Origin: Prionace glauca
Taxonomy: Eukaryota; Chordata; Chondrichthyes; Carcharhiniformes; Carcharhinidae
Length of the DNA stretch: 64,000 bases
Direction: 5' to 3'
Assembly (NCBI GenBank): GCA_037974335.1
Contig: CM075760.1
Coordinates: 60,208,515 to 60,272,514, forward strand
In this document: piece by piece, positions 1-11,655 of the stretch
Position numbering within the stretch: the stretch's first letter is position 1
Layout: every line of letters begins with the position of its first letter
Notes under the pieces: generated by a model
What the model saw: the letters and a program-made list of their open reading frames with translations, nothing else
The model's database searches: none
Told to the model about the DNA's origin: nothing
Made by a program: the position numbers and the translations under genes

Positions 1-893
1 AATAAATTGACAAAAAGGATATTTCAGCCCATTTCTTAACTCATTTCTAAATTTTTTCTGTGTCCCAGCGTAAATGAATGGATTCATGCAAGAACTCAGA
101 AACTGAAGCATAAATCCTTTTTCCTCCAGGGTAAATGTTGATTCACTGGAATTAGAACCTGAAAAGTAAGTAACCTTTGCAATTCGGACGTAGAGTATAG
201 TTATAAAAAATAACAAATATAACATAATGAAACTGCCCGAGATGGTGAAGAGTAAAACAATCGATCGTTTCCGCTTTTCCATTTCTGGATCAAGTTGATT
301 CTCTCCATTTCCGTGGGCTCGGAGCCTCTTACGAGCTCCACTTGCCGCAAGGATGTGTCTGACAGTCAGAGCATTGAGCAGTAAAATCAGAATGAACGGG
401 AGAAAAGGGGTTACAATGCAACGAATCCAGTCATATGCAGCCCAAGCTGTTGAGATGTAAAAAAAAGCCTTTACATTACAGAACCAAGGCACTTTGTTAA
501 TTGTATATCTCGGTTCATATATGAAATACAAAAAGGCATTTTTTATGGAGGTCAGTGCAGTCACGATTCCTATCACCCAAGCAGCTGTCCTCTCAGAGCA
601 ATATTTCAGTTTCAGCTTCTGGCAACAAATGGCAACAAATCGATCGAAGGTGAAAGTGACCGTTAACCAGGCTGAGCTGTCTATTGCTGCAAAAATGAGC
701 GCAGAACGGAGACTGCATATCGGCGTGATAGACAGGAAACTGAACGGGAAATAAATACCAGCAATCCGGTTTAATATTACAGCTGTTACAATGACCAAGA
801 GATCAGTCACCGCCATGGACACCAGGTAGTAAGTGATACATCCAGACAGGCCACATCTTCTTCGAGAGAAGATCACAATCACTGCCAAGTTAG
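1..893 (-). CDS. gpr139-like: GPR139-like receptor gene 1, exon 2 (3' end beyond window)
   Basis: This exon encodes most of a class A G-protein-coupled receptor, a seven-helix plasma-membrane protein. Read on the minus strand it starts after a TTACAG acceptor at 894-895 with a split Ala codon, then ANLAVIVIFSRRRCGLSGC (TM1 and first loop), MAVTDLLVIV (TM2), FTFDRFVAICCQ (end of TM3 with the DRY-like motif reduced to DRF), KRKRSIVLLF (TM6 entry) and CMNPFIYAGTQ (TM7 NPxxY). It stays open to base 1, so the last few residues and the stop lie outside. The paralogue at 15469-16379 aligns along the whole length. Sharks carry many such genes annotated as probable GPR139. The ligand is unknown. I see no disabling change in the visible part. 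Confidence 0.88.
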
Positions 894-2656
894 CTGTAAT
901 AGCGAAAAGAAGAGAAAAAGAGTGTGTGTATGAATGGAGGAATCGACTAGAAACAAAATCATCCACTTTACAGTTTATGTGTGAAATTATAACTTCTTGC
1001 TGCCAGAAACTTATCCCTTATGCCGTGGAAAATTGCTATCAGTTAAAAATAATCATTCGGTTTCGAAAGATGAATAAATTTGGAATAGAAAGTATTACAT
1101 TACAGAATCAGGGCACTTTGTTAATTGTATATCTCGGTTCCTATATGAAAGACAAAAAGGCATTTTTTGTGGAAGGCAGTGCAGCCACGATTCTTACAAA
1201 TTAGAGATGTAACAAATAAAGGCATAGAATCGAAATCATATCACTGAAGAATGGATTAGACAAACACGAAAATGCAACATCAGATAACCATACAGAATAT
1301 TGAACTGGATCAATCACGACAAAATAGAAAAAGAATATTAACTGTGAAATCTAACAAGAACATAGATTATATCTGACTGCGGATCAGAAGTTCCCCCGGC
1401 AATAAAAAAAAAACATCAAATCTTTCATTATCAAAAACGTCAGTTATCGGCCTGTTAAAACTACGCAAATTAAATTGACTTATTTTTTACATTCCGGCTG
1501 ATACTTTGAACTGGATGCAGAATTATGTCGGTCCTGCAACAAGTAATAATTTGTCGGGTAATAGTAATAATAATTATTATGTCGGGTCCTGCATCACTTC
1601 TGTCTTGATCAGGACCAATGAAACTGACATATGATGAGGTCTCAATTGGAGAAAGATAATAAAACACTTCATCAGTGCTACACAGCCCTAATGCTCAGTT
1701 TACCCTGATAGTGAATATTTGGAAAATACATTGTGCACGTTACCTGAGATGATGCCAGGAGTCATGGTTACTAAACTAATGCTGATAAATCAATTGTGAA
1801 CAGAACAATCCTAGACATTGCGGCCGATAGGCGCAGAAGGAAATCACGCAATCAACGGTCGCTATCTTAGAACAAACTACAGAAGCGGGTTTAGAAGAAG
1901 GGCAGCCTTGTGAAGTAGTCAGTGTGATAGGATAAAGATCGAAATACTTTTTTTGTGACTGAGGGGACATTCCAACAGTTCACAGGTATTTACCATGTAT
2001 CAGTCAAAAAATATTTGCAAATCACCGTCCCTTCAACAAACTCAGTTGGAATTTTTTTTGACTGAATATCCCTCAAAGCGAATGTCTCAATGGCATTGTC
2101 ATTGAGACATTATAATCATTGCGGAAGGTGAAGGAGTGTGAGAATTCAGTCACACCAGCAGTGCTGGTGCCATATTGAAACAAACTGTACATCCAAATCA
2201 CTTTGTGATAATAGAGCTCCAATAATGTTGTTAACAATGCATTGATTTTATGATGGCAGTACACTCGTTCACTCGTGGTCAGAACATCGAAACAGCAAGA
2301 GGTAATTGTGATAAATGAGGCATATTATACATCTGATTTAATGAAATGAGCCTGAATACTGTCAGCAAGAATTTGATAGGGGATAAGTGTGAGGGCGAGT
2401 GTGAGATTTAAACAATTCATATTGCAAATATATGGCAATGGAGGGAATAAATTATCACCACGAATGACGTGTCAATATTTCTAAATATAAATGCTATTAC
2501 GAAAGAGAAGAAAATATACCTTTAAATGTGAAAATGATATCCCATTGCATTGGAGAAGGAATATATGTATCGTGGAAATGCACAACTTGCAAAAACACAC
2601 TGTTAATGCAACAAAAGAACGATTCACACAGCTAATAACAAACTGCAATAAAGTAC
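894..2656 (-). other. Intron of GPR139-like gene 1
   Basis: This is the intron between the two coding exons. It is AT-rich and holds no other gene I recognise. Apart from a 95-base copy of part of exon 2 (1102-1196, listed separately) I see no repeat element in it. Short ORFs here are chance frames. Confidence 0.7.
1102..1196 (-). pseudogene. Duplicated fragment of GPR139-like exon 2
   Basis: About 95 bases repeat part of exon 2 of gene 1 (476-570) in the same orientation, with about ten differences: both start TTACATTACAGAA and run through the loop region after TM4. No other part of the receptor flanks it. It is either a local partial duplication inside the intron or the last remnant of an older tandem copy. 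It cannot encode a receptor. Confidence 0.75.
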
Positions 2657-2726
2657 CTGGAACTCCAATAGCTGCGATGACAGGATAGTAAATCGCAAAC
2701 ACCAAACCTTTTGGTATTCCATGCAT
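2657..2726 (-). CDS. gpr139-like: GPR139-like receptor gene 1, exon 1
   Basis: A short first coding exon begins with ATG at 2726 and reads MHGIPKGLVFAIYYPVIAAI, then GVP. It ends at a CCAG|GTACTT donor (GT at 2655-2656), leaving one base that joins CT of exon 2 to make an Ala codon and gives the family junction GVP-A-NLAVIVI. Exon 1 of gene 2 (19712-19781) is nearly the same in sequence and phase. The upstream reading frame has no nearer in-frame ATG, which supports this start. The intron is 1763 bases (894-2656). Confidence 0.85.
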
Positions 2727-3590
2727 TTCAATCTCAAGCTCTGAGCGTGTTCTGCATGCACTGAAACATGGTGAAATTTATACACGACAGCAGTCTCCTG
2801 GGAGATAATTAGATGGTTTACGTTTAAGATGATTATTTTTGTAACAGCACCTGCTGGACTGGTGTTTATTATTTTTCATTGAATGTAACGTTTAATTTTC
2901 ATGGAACCTGATACAACTCCAAAGTATTATGAACAGAATGACCCAGAAAATTAATTGTGAAAATGGTGGGGTTTTGTGTTATGAGCTTCGGCCAAATCAG
3001 CCAACTTCTCCCTTGACCCCACTCCAGAATCGTGCCAATGAATTGATCAAAAACCAAGAACAATGTGTTGTCCAACCTCTCTGAAATTTCATATCTGTTT
3101 TGTTGCAACTGTGTGCATGTTCAATGTGGACATGTTCAGTTAAGTACTCGGTGTGGATATCTCCAGTTCAACATAACGAGATCAGTGCACAGATCAGTGC
3201 TGTTGTATTGTGTTTGGACAAGCCTAGGTCACCATTAATATGACCACCACAGTGCATTTGCATTTAGATATTTACTGTGTGGTATGTGTAAATGCAGTGT
3301 AAAATAAACTTGTTGAGGAAACATGATGACATTCTGAGGGCACAATTTCAGATATGGGTAGTTCAATTCATTGTATCCTTCATTCACTATAGCCCTATAG
3401 TGTGAGGGTCAGTATATCACCATTGCTTCAGTGTACTTCCACTCTTATACTTTACAACTGGTAAATGAGTTGGCAGCAACGTTTCCATACCTGGGAATCA
3501 GATAAAGAGATTGTGTGAAACAATTCTGTTATATTCCTGGCTAAAATGAAGGGAAAGTGGTGTAAGTATTGGGGATCCAATGAATCTAAC
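2727..3590. other. Intergenic stretch, no gene seen
   Basis: This is the upstream flank of receptor gene 1. I see no coding exon, tRNA or clear repeat in it. It should contain that gene's promoter and any 5' untranslated exon, but no motif was convincing enough to mark. Confidence 0.5.
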
Positions 3591-3629
3591 CAAATTGATC
3601 AATTGTCATGTCAAACAGACGCAATTCTG

Positions 3630-3890
3630 ATGTAGGGGGATAAAAGTAGAGGTTCCAAAGGTCTTCCCTGTGAGCCAAATACTGAAGAGTCCCGAGGCGG
3701 AGTTTCAAGGAAACTCCCGTCAAAGGAGGAGCCAAACTTCCAAGGCTGAATTCCACAAAAAGCCCTCTCAAAGGAGCCAGAGAGGGTTTAACCTTTCAGA
3801 CTGATCACCCACTTCAAGTTATAAAAGCCAATGTCTTAAAGTAGTTCAGTAAATCTTGTTCATGAATAAACTTATTTAAATTTACTATCC
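3630..3890 (+). mobile_element. Possible solo LTR
   Basis: A block of about 260 bases starts near TGTAGGGGG and carries a TATA-like box (TTATAAAAGCC, about 3818) followed about 40 bases later by an AATAAA signal (about 3864). That order fits the promoter and polyadenylation parts of a long terminal repeat, perhaps Ty3/Gypsy type. No internal region and no second LTR were seen, so if real it is an old solo LTR fossil. It could equally be unrelated promoter-like sequence. Confidence 0.3.
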
Positions 3891-3924
3891 AGAGAATTCT
3901 GCCTTTGCCTTAATTGGTTAAAGT

Positions 3925-4224
3925 CTTGTCTGAACCAAAGTAAATTTCTTTCCACAGTGAATGCAATTGAACGGCCTCTCCTCAGTGTGAACTTGGTGTA
4001 ACATGAGGCTGGCTGACTGAGTGAATCCCTTCCCCCACACAGCGCAGGTGAATGGCCTCTCCCCAGTGTGAGTGCGTTGGTGTGCAGTGAGTGTGGATAA
4101 CTGCCTGAAGCTCTTTCCAAAGGAGGTGCAGTTAAACGGTTTCTCCTCAGTGTGAATTCTCTTGTGTACGACCAGGTTGGCTGACTGAGTGAATTCCATC
4201 CCACACTCAGAGCAGGTGAATGAT
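3925..4224 (-). pseudogene. C2H2 zinc-finger gene fragment
   Basis: The minus strand reads as a row of about three and a half Kruppel-type C2H2 fingers: FTCSECGMEFTQSANLVVHK, linker HTEEKPF, then a finger reading CTSFGKSF, linker HTGERPF, a finger reading CAVWGKGF, and a last partial one reading CIHCGKKF. Two fingers have lost their second zinc-binding cysteine (CTSF and CAVW instead of CxxC) and one His spacing is shortened. The fragment stops abruptly at the 3' tail of the LINE at 4225, so that LINE or a rearrangement removed the rest. It is a relic and unlikely to bind DNA as a protein. Confidence 0.75.
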
Positions 4225-4570
4225 TTAAAAACAAACAAACAACAAAGAACAACCCAGCACGGGAAACAGGCCCTTCGGCCCAACGAGTCCGCGCCGCCAC
4301 ATCACCCTACACCTATTCTACCCTGCGTGTCTACGAATGGAACCCTACTCAGTCAGATTCAGGGGAGAATAGTGTCAATTTGGTAAAAACCGATTAGCCT
4401 GAGAGCACATTTTTGGGGTGTGGGAGGAAACCGGAGCGCCCGGAGGAAACCCACGCAACCACAGGGAGAATGCACAAACTCCCACAGACACAGGCCCAAA
4501 TCCATGTGTCTGCACAGCCAGCAGTGCTAGTCACTAAGCTGTTGCGGCGCCTATCTACCGGTCCAGGATC
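4225..4570 (-). repeat. SINE-like module in the 3' UTR of LINE C copy 1
   Basis: On the minus strand this block resembles the V-SINE body: a degraded AGCACTGCTG head, then the core GTTTCCTCCGGGCGCTCCGG followed by TTTCCTCCCACA, then the tail GGGCCGAAGGGCCTGTTTC. It follows the LINE reading frame by about 180 bases. The same order recurs in copy 2 (53225-54828), so the module looks like part of the element rather than a later insertion. Confidence 0.7.
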
Positions 4571-6711
4571 AAGCACACACACTGACATGAAGTACTAGGC
4601 CACTCCTGGAACTTCCAAGAGCAGCCCACGCACGACCCGCCGTGTGAATGCCCCTCGTTTGACACGAGGTGGACCTCCACCTGTGGAATAAAGACAAAAA
4701 TATTAATCTTACAGCCTGCCTTTCCGGTGTCTCCCGAGGTTTAACCCTATTTAATAGCCCCTACCATATCCCTCATTTCTCGTTTCACTCATGTGCCTAT
4801 CTAACTGCATCTTAAACGCGTCCAACGTTCCTGCCTCCATCACCCTACTCGGTAGCGCGTTCCAGACCCCCACAACTCTCTGCATAAAGAACCTTCTTCT
4901 CACCTCCAAATTATACCTCTCCCCCCTCACCCTTAAATGATGACCTCTCGTGTTCGTACCCAGTCTAGGGAGCAGTCTCTCACTATTATCTCTATCCATT
5001 CCATTCATTATCTTATATACTTCTAACATGTCCCCTCTCAATCTCCGTCTTTCCAAGGAGAATAGTCCCAGTTTCTTCAACCTCTCCTCGTAACCCAGTC
5101 CCCCCATGCCAGGCAACATCCTGGTAAACCTCCTCTGCACCCTTTCCAGAGACTCCACGTCCTTCCGGTAGTAAGGTGATCTAAGGTCATCTATGCCCCG
5201 GATAGTTCTACCATTTATCGTATAACTCCCCTCCACATTATTCCGGCCAAAGTGCATCACCTCGCATTTCTCCGGATTAAATTCCATTTGTCATCTATCT
5301 GCCCAATCTACCAGCCTGTCTATGTCCTGTTGCATTGCCAGGCACTGCTCCTCAGTACCCGCCAATCCAACCATCTTAGTGTCATCAGCAAATTTGCTGA
5401 TCACACCACCTACCCCGTCTTCCAAGTCATTAATATATACTACAAATAGAAGAGGTCCTAGTACCGAGCCCTGCGGCAAACCACTGGTGACAGACCTCCA
5501 ATTGGAAAAGGAGTCTTCCACTACTACCCGCTGTCTCCTCCTCCTAAGCCAGTTCTCCACCGTCTACATACTTGGTCTTGTATCCCATGAGCCTTCACCT
5601 TTTCTATCAGCCTACCATGAGGGACCTTGTCAAACGCCTTACTGAAATCCATATAGACGACATCAACGGCTTGTCCTTCGTCAACCGTTTTTGTCACCTC
5701 TTCAAAAAATTCCACTAGATTCGTAAGGCACGACCTCCCTGTAACGAAGCCATGCTGCGTATCCCTGATCAGATTGCAACGCTCCAGATGTTCATACATC
5801 CTATCCTTGAGGATCCTCTCCATTAGCTTGCCTATAACTGAAGTCAAGCTCACTGGCCTATAATTCCCTGGGTTATCCCTCTGACCCTTTTTAAACAACG
5901 GTACTACATTTGCAATCCGCCAATCCTCTGGGACCTCACCTATGTCCAAAGAAGAGACAAAGATTTGCGTCAGAGGCCCAGCAATTTCATCCCTTACCTC
6001 CCTTAGCAGCCTGGGATAGATGCCATCAAGCCCCGGAGATGTTTCCGTCTTTATAGTGTCTAAAAGCCCCAACACCTCTTCCCTCGTGATGACTATTTCC
6101 CTCAACGGATCCTCAAACTCCTCAAGCACAGCACCAGACATCAGGCCCCTCTCCTGCGTGAATACCGACGCAAAGTATTCATTCAAGATCTCCCCCATTC
6201 CCCCAGGCTCCAAGCATAGTTCCCCTCCTCTGTCCCTGAGAGGACCAATCTTCCCTCTAACCATCCTTTTGTTTCTATCATAGGAGTAAAATGCCTTAGG
6301 ATTTTCCTTAATCCTACCCGCCAAAGCCATTTCGTGGCCCCCTTTTGCCTTTCTGATGCCCCTTTTAAGTTCTCTCCTACATTCTCTGTATCCTTCTAAC
6401 GCTATCTCTGTCCTCAAATGCCTAGATATAATGTACGCCTCCCTCTTCCTCCTGACCAGGTCCTCAATATCCCTAGTTACCCACGGCTCTCTAATCCTAC
6501 CCTTCCCATCCTTCCTCTTGACCGGCATATGTCTTTCCTTCAAAGATTTTAGTTTTCCCTTGAGAGACTCCCACATTCCCAGCGTCGACCTGCCATCAAA
6601 CAGCTTACCCCAGTGCGTATCTTTAAGATCCTGCCTAATCCGGTTGTATCTAGCCCTCCCCCAGTTTAACACCCTCCCCTGAGGACAGGCTTCATCTTTA
6701 TCCATTAATAT
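4225..6711 (-). mobile_element. CR1-type LINE (family C), copy 1, 5'-truncated
   Basis: This non-LTR retrotransposon copy lies on the minus strand. It lacks the endonuclease and starts at MDKDEACPQGRVLNWGRARY just before the reverse transcriptase. RT motifs are visible: GNYRPVSLTSVIGKLMERIL, DVVYMDFSKAFDKVPHGRL, LPQGSVLGPLLF and FADDTK. Damage includes a small frameshift near 5555, a TGG-to-TGA stop near 5291, and an internal loss of roughly 200 bases near 5195 that joins the FGR block to YYRKDVESLERVQ. After the ORF2 stop (4751) comes a 3' untranslated region of about 520 bases ending in a SINE-like module and a (GTTT)n tail. The copy looks moderately old. Confidence 0.88.
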
Positions 6712-6726
6712 CTATCCATTAATATT

Positions 6727-7073
6727 TGGGCGGCACGGTAGCACAGTGGTTAGCACTGCTGCTTCACAGCTCCAGGATCCTGGGTTCGATTCCCGGCTCG
6801 GGTCGCTGCCTGTGTGGAGTTTGCACATTCTCCTCGTGTCTGCGTGGGTTTTCTCCGGGTGCTCCGGTTTCCTCCCACAGTCCAAAGATGTGCGGGTTAG
6901 GTTCATTGGCTATGCTAAAATTGCCCCTTAGTATTCTGGGATGTGTAGGTTAGAGGGATTAGCATGTAAAATGTGTAGGGATATGGGGATAGGGTCTGGG
7001 TGGGATTGTGTTCGGTGCAGACTCGATGGGCCGAAGGGCCTGTTTCTGCACTGTAGGGTGCTATGTTCAATAT
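6727..7073 (+). mobile_element. V-SINE (HE1-like), nearly complete
   Basis: A tRNA-derived SINE. The head carries a pol III A box (TAGCACAGTGG, 6739-6749) and B box (GGTTCGATTCC, 6783-6793). The centre has the V-SINE core (GGTGCTCCGGTTTCCTCCCA), and the tail ends GGGCCGAAGGGCCTGTTTC and CTATG, like the CR1-type LINE tails in this window. It is flanked by the direct repeat TATCCATTAATAT (6713-6725 and again at 7075-7087), the likely target-site duplication. A further copy of the same 13-mer sits at 6699-6711. It is similar to HE1 SINEs of elasmobranchs. Confidence 0.88.
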
Positions 7074-7189
7074 TTATCCATTAATATTCTTTGGTTCTTA
7101 TTTTTGTGTCTTGATTTCCTGCAGCAATTTATAATCCAATTTATAATCTGCAATGATATTTCATTGACTGGGAGTATAAGAACATAAAT

Positions 7190-10100
7190 ATTGTGGAATG
7201 TAGGTAGAAGAAGGGATGGGGATTTAAAACAGGATTTTAGGGAGCTAGGCTGGAAGCTGAAAGCTAGAACAAAGCCTGTCGTCATCTCTGGTTTGTTGCC
7301 GGTGCCACGTGCTAGTGAGTTGAAGAACAGGGAGAAAGAGTGCAGATTAACATATGGCTGCAGGGATGGTATTGGAGAGAGGGTTTCATTTACTTGGATA
7401 ATTAAAGCACATTCTGGGGAAGGTGGGACTTGTACAAACAGGACGGTTTGCCTCTGAACCAGAGGGGCACTAATATCCTGGGAGGGAAATTTGCATCTAC
7501 TCATCGGGGAGGTTTAAACTAATTAGTCAGGGGGACAAGAAAATGAGATGTGATCCAAAAGCCAGTGTTGAGGGTCGCGAGGTACTGAGGAAGGTACCAA
7601 GGTTGCAGGAGTGTACAAGCAGACAGGATGGTGGGTTGAAATGTATCTACTTCAATGCAAGGAGCATCAGGATTAAGGTAGGTGAACTTGGAGCGTGGAT
7701 TGGTACTTGGGACTATGATGCTGTGGCCATTACGGAGACATGGTTAGAACAGGAGCAGGAATGGTTGTTGGCAGTTTCGGGATATAGAAGTTTCAGTAAG
7801 AATAGGGAAGGCAGTAAAAGAGATGGAGGAGTAGCATTGTTAATCAAGAATGGTTTAACGACTGCTGAAAGGCATTTCGAGGGTGATCTGCCTCCTGAGG
7901 TAATATGGGCTGAATCTAGAAATAGGAAAGGAGCGGTTACGTTGTTAGGCGTTTTCTATAGGCCCGCAAATAGTAGTACAGATGTGGAGGAGGAAATGGC
8001 AAAGCAGATTATGGATAGGTGTGGAGGTCACAGGGTAGTTATCATGGGTGACTTCAATTTCCAAATATTGATTGGAACCTTTATAGGTCGAATAGTTTGG
8101 ATAGGACAGTTTTTGTACAGTGTGTGCACGAGAGTATCCTGACACAATATGTGGATAAGCCGACAGGAGGTGGGGCCACATTGGACTTGGTACTGGGTAA
8201 TGAACCGGGCCAAGTGTTCGATTTGTTTGTGGAAGAGCACTTTGGAAATAGTGACCACAATTCAGTGTCCTTCATTATTGCAATGGAGAGGGATAGGGTC
8301 ACACTACAGGGCAAGGTTTATAGCTGGAGCAGGGGTAATTATGATGCGATTAGGCAAGAATTATGGAGCATAAGACGGGAACAGAAACTGTCAGGTATAG
8401 GCACAAACCAAAAGTGAAGCTTTATCAGGGAATAAATACTGTATGTCCCTGGCAGGCAGGGAAGAAATGGCTGAGTGAAGGAACAATGGTTCACAAAGGA
8501 GGTTGAATGTCTTGTTAAGAGGAAAAAGGAAACGTCTGTAAAGATGAAAAAAGCATGTTTTTGAGGATGAGTGCGTGATACAGGCTGATAGGATGGAGGA
8601 GGTAGATGTTCTCAGGGAAGATGTATTAGAAATTTTGAAAAACCTAAGGTTGGATAAAACCCCTGGACCAGATACATCCTAGGATACTTTGGGAGGCAAG
8701 GGATGAGATTGCTGAGCCTTTAGTTTGATCTTTGGGTCTTCACTGTCCACGAGGATAGTGCCAGACGACTGGAGAGTGGCAAATGTTGTTCTTCTCTTCA
8801 AGAAAGGAAATAGGAATGACCCTGGTAATTATAGGTCAGCTAGTCTTACTTCAGTGGTCGGTAAGTCAGTGGAAAGGGCCCTGAGAGACAGGATTTATGA
8901 CCATTTGGAAAGATGCAGCTCAGTCTGGAATAGTCAGAACGGTTTCGTGAGGGGTAAGTCCTGTCTCACAAATTTGATTGAATTCTTTGAGGAGGTAACT
9001 AAGTATGTGGATGAAGGTAGACCAGTTAATGTTACATACATGAATTTTAGTAAGGCGTATAAGGTTCCCCATGGTAGGCTCATGAAGAAGATTGAAGAAG
9101 ATAAAGATGTGTGGGATAGAAGGAAATTGAGAGGATCGGATAAGTAACTGGCTGTATCACAGAAGACAGAGGGCGGTGATGGAAGCAAAATTTTCAGACT
9201 GGAGGCCTGTTAACAGTAGTGTATCACAGAGGTCAGTGCTGGGTCCTCTGCTACTTGTGATTTTGATCAATGACTTGGAAGAGGGGGCTGAAGATTGGGT
9301 TAATAAATTTGCTGATGACACCAAGATTGATGGAGTAGTGGATGAGGTGGAGGGCTCTTGTAGGCTGCAAAGAAACATTGATAGGATGCAGAGCTGGGCT
9401 GAAAAGTGGCAGATGGAGTTTAACCCTGATAAGTGTGAGGTGATTCATTTTGGTAGGACAAACTTGAATGCAGATTACAGGGTCAACGGCAGGGTTCTGA
9501 GGAATGTGAAGGAACAGAGAGATCTTGGGGTTCATATCCACAGACCTCTGAAGGTTGCCACTCAAGTGGATAGAGCTGTGAAGAATGTTTATAGTGTGTT
9601 AGCGTTTATAAACAGGGGGTTTGAATTAAGAGCAGTGGGGTTATGCTGCAACTATACCGCACGTTGGTGAGACCACATTTGGAATATTGCGTGCATCTCT
9701 GGTCACCTCACTTTAAGAAGGATGTGGAAGCATTGGGGAGAGTGCAGAGAAGATTTGCCAGGATGCTGCCTGGTTTGGAGGGAAGGTCTTATGTGGAACG
9801 TTGAGGGAGCTGGTGCTTTTCTCTTTGGAGCGGAGGAGGATGAGAGGCGACTTAATAGAGGTTTATAAGATGATGAGAGTGATTGATTGAATGGACGTGC
9901 AGAGACTATTTCCTCGGGTGGATGTAGCTGTTACTAGGGCGCACAACTATAAGGTTCATGGTGGGAGATATAGGATGGATGTCCAAGGTAGATTCTTCAC
10001 TCAGAGAGTGGTTGCAGTGTGGAATGCACTGCCTGCTGTGATAATGGAGTCAGACACTTTAGGAACTTTCAAGCGGTTATTGGATAGGCACATGGAGCAC

Positions 10101-10208
10101 ACCAGAGTGTTAGGGAGTGGGATAGCTTGATCTTGGGTTTGGACATAGCTCGGCACAGCATTGAGGGCCGAAGGGCCTGTACTGTGCTGTACTGTTCTAT
10201 GTTTCTAT
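7190..10208 (+). mobile_element. CR1-type LINE (family E), old copy with ORF1 remnant and ORF2
   Basis: The copy starts inside ORF1, whose C-terminal esterase part (LGWKLKARTKPVVISGLLPV) matches ORF1 of the full-length LINE at 31216. ORF2 follows: endonuclease from about 7630 (GLKCIYFNARSI, ITETWLEQ, GVFYRP, MGDFNF), then RT in broken pieces (PDDWRVANVV, FVRGKSCLTNLIEFFEEVTK, FADDTK, EFNPDKCEVIHFGR) to VVAVWNALP near 10020. The 3' end reads GAGGGCCGAAGGGCCTGTAC followed by TTCTATG units. Several frameshifts and a poorly alignable part (about 8420-8720) show it is inactive and old. Confidence 0.87.
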
Positions 10209-11465
10209 TAATCTTGCTCTTGTTGACTCACTCAATCTGTATTTTTTTTTATTCACGGGACATAAGAATTAATTAACATGTATCAATAAATTGTTTTGCT
10301 GGTTTCAAATTTGTGAAATGATAACTTAGATTTTACTCTATTTCCAATATTACAATAGCGAATCCATTTCAAAATAACTTCATTGGCTGGAAAACATTTC
10401 GAGATTGCGGTGGTGGTGAAAGGCAATATGCAAGTATGAGGGTTTTCTTTTCTAAATCTATATCACTGATTATTGTTCTCTCTGATCAACGAAGTAGATC
10501 ATTCCTCCCCACTCTGTCTCGGTCCCTCATTTTAAGCAACTCAATATAATTGCCCCTTAGCCTCCAATGAAAAAAAAAATCCAATCCAATGCTCTCTCAC
10601 AGCTCATTGAGTTATGAGTACGTTCAGGGGCATTTCATGAATACTCTCCCTAATCTTATCAAGAAATTGACGAAAGTAAGCGAAAGGCTCCAATATTTTT
10701 CATTCAATCATCAATAACATCGTTCAAAACTTATTCTTTTGACCTGCATCTCCTTCTAAACAATACAAAATACTTTCCTCGGAATTTATTCCGGCTTTTT
10801 ATCCTCATTTTGAGATGAGATTCGCTTCAATGTCTGACGCATGAATATCCTTGATCATGAATGCTTGAGGAAACATCTTTTTTTAGCTCTCAAATTAATC
10901 ACATCTCCGAAAATTTGTCTCCAATTTCTCCGTTTCTGTTCAAGCACACATTTCGAAATTACTTTTGCTTCAGTATCCAACAAATATTGAATTCCAAAAC
11001 TGATGGACAAACACTGGGAAACAAATCACTGGGTAACACAAATCCGATTGTGTTCACTTTCAGATTCACAACACTCAGCTTTTCAATCAAATTGACTAAT
11101 TGAAAACAGAAATTATTGAGAAAGTTCAGGTGACATTTTTGTACCTCACTCGCTCGGGTCTTTTGTAAATGCTGCTCGGAGGTTTAATGAGCATTATCCT
11201 GTGCCTATGCATCGTGCATGTAGAGATTTGACGGTGGTTGGAGCATTTTGTGTCCAGGAAAGGACAGTAATCTCTGATTAAAGCTGAACTCGCAGTTTTC
11301 TGCTGGCACCTGGAGATTGAAGAATGTTGGGTAAAATCGTGCTCTTGCTCCCTGTCTCACTTACTGTGGATTTGATTAAAGAATGTGATTATCTAGATTG
11401 TGATATATTTATAGATATGCAGTTGGTGAGGTGTAGACACATGACAGGGCTAGTTGCTTTCTCAT
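10209..11465. other. AT-rich stretch, no gene seen
   Basis: I see no exon, tRNA or clear repeat here. The part 10490-10700 is weakly like the reverse complement of an ancient LINE, but too diverged to call. Confidence 0.45.
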
Positions 11466-11466
11466 T

Positions 11467-11655
11467 ATATCATAGAATCCCTGCAGAAGAGATCATTTGG
11501 CCCATAGAGTGTGTACTGACTCTCTGACAGTGAAGCTAACTCAGGCCTACCCCATTTTCTATAACCCTATTCATTTCCCATGGCTAATACTGGGAAACTA
11601 AGGTAAAATTTAGCATGGATATTCCACCTAAATGCCCATCTTTGGACATCTACAT
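11467..11655 (-). mobile_element. SINE 3' fragment
   Basis: Minus-strand remnant of the V-SINE 3' part: CATAGAATCCCTGCAG at the tail end, then a decayed gggcc/tcgatggg segment, and further in a CCACCTAAATGCCCATCTTTGGAC match to the segment after the core. The head is missing. Confidence 0.55.

Noticed and set aside
3872-4300. 142-codon minus-strand ORF overlapping the zinc-finger fragment
   Set aside because: It is a different frame of the same DNA. The finger pattern is in the other frame, and this one shows no domain.
6740-6750. CACAGTGG words in SINEs resembling RSS heptamers (also at 51260 and 57230)
   Set aside because: They are part of the SINE A box and have no nonamer at 12 or 23 bases.
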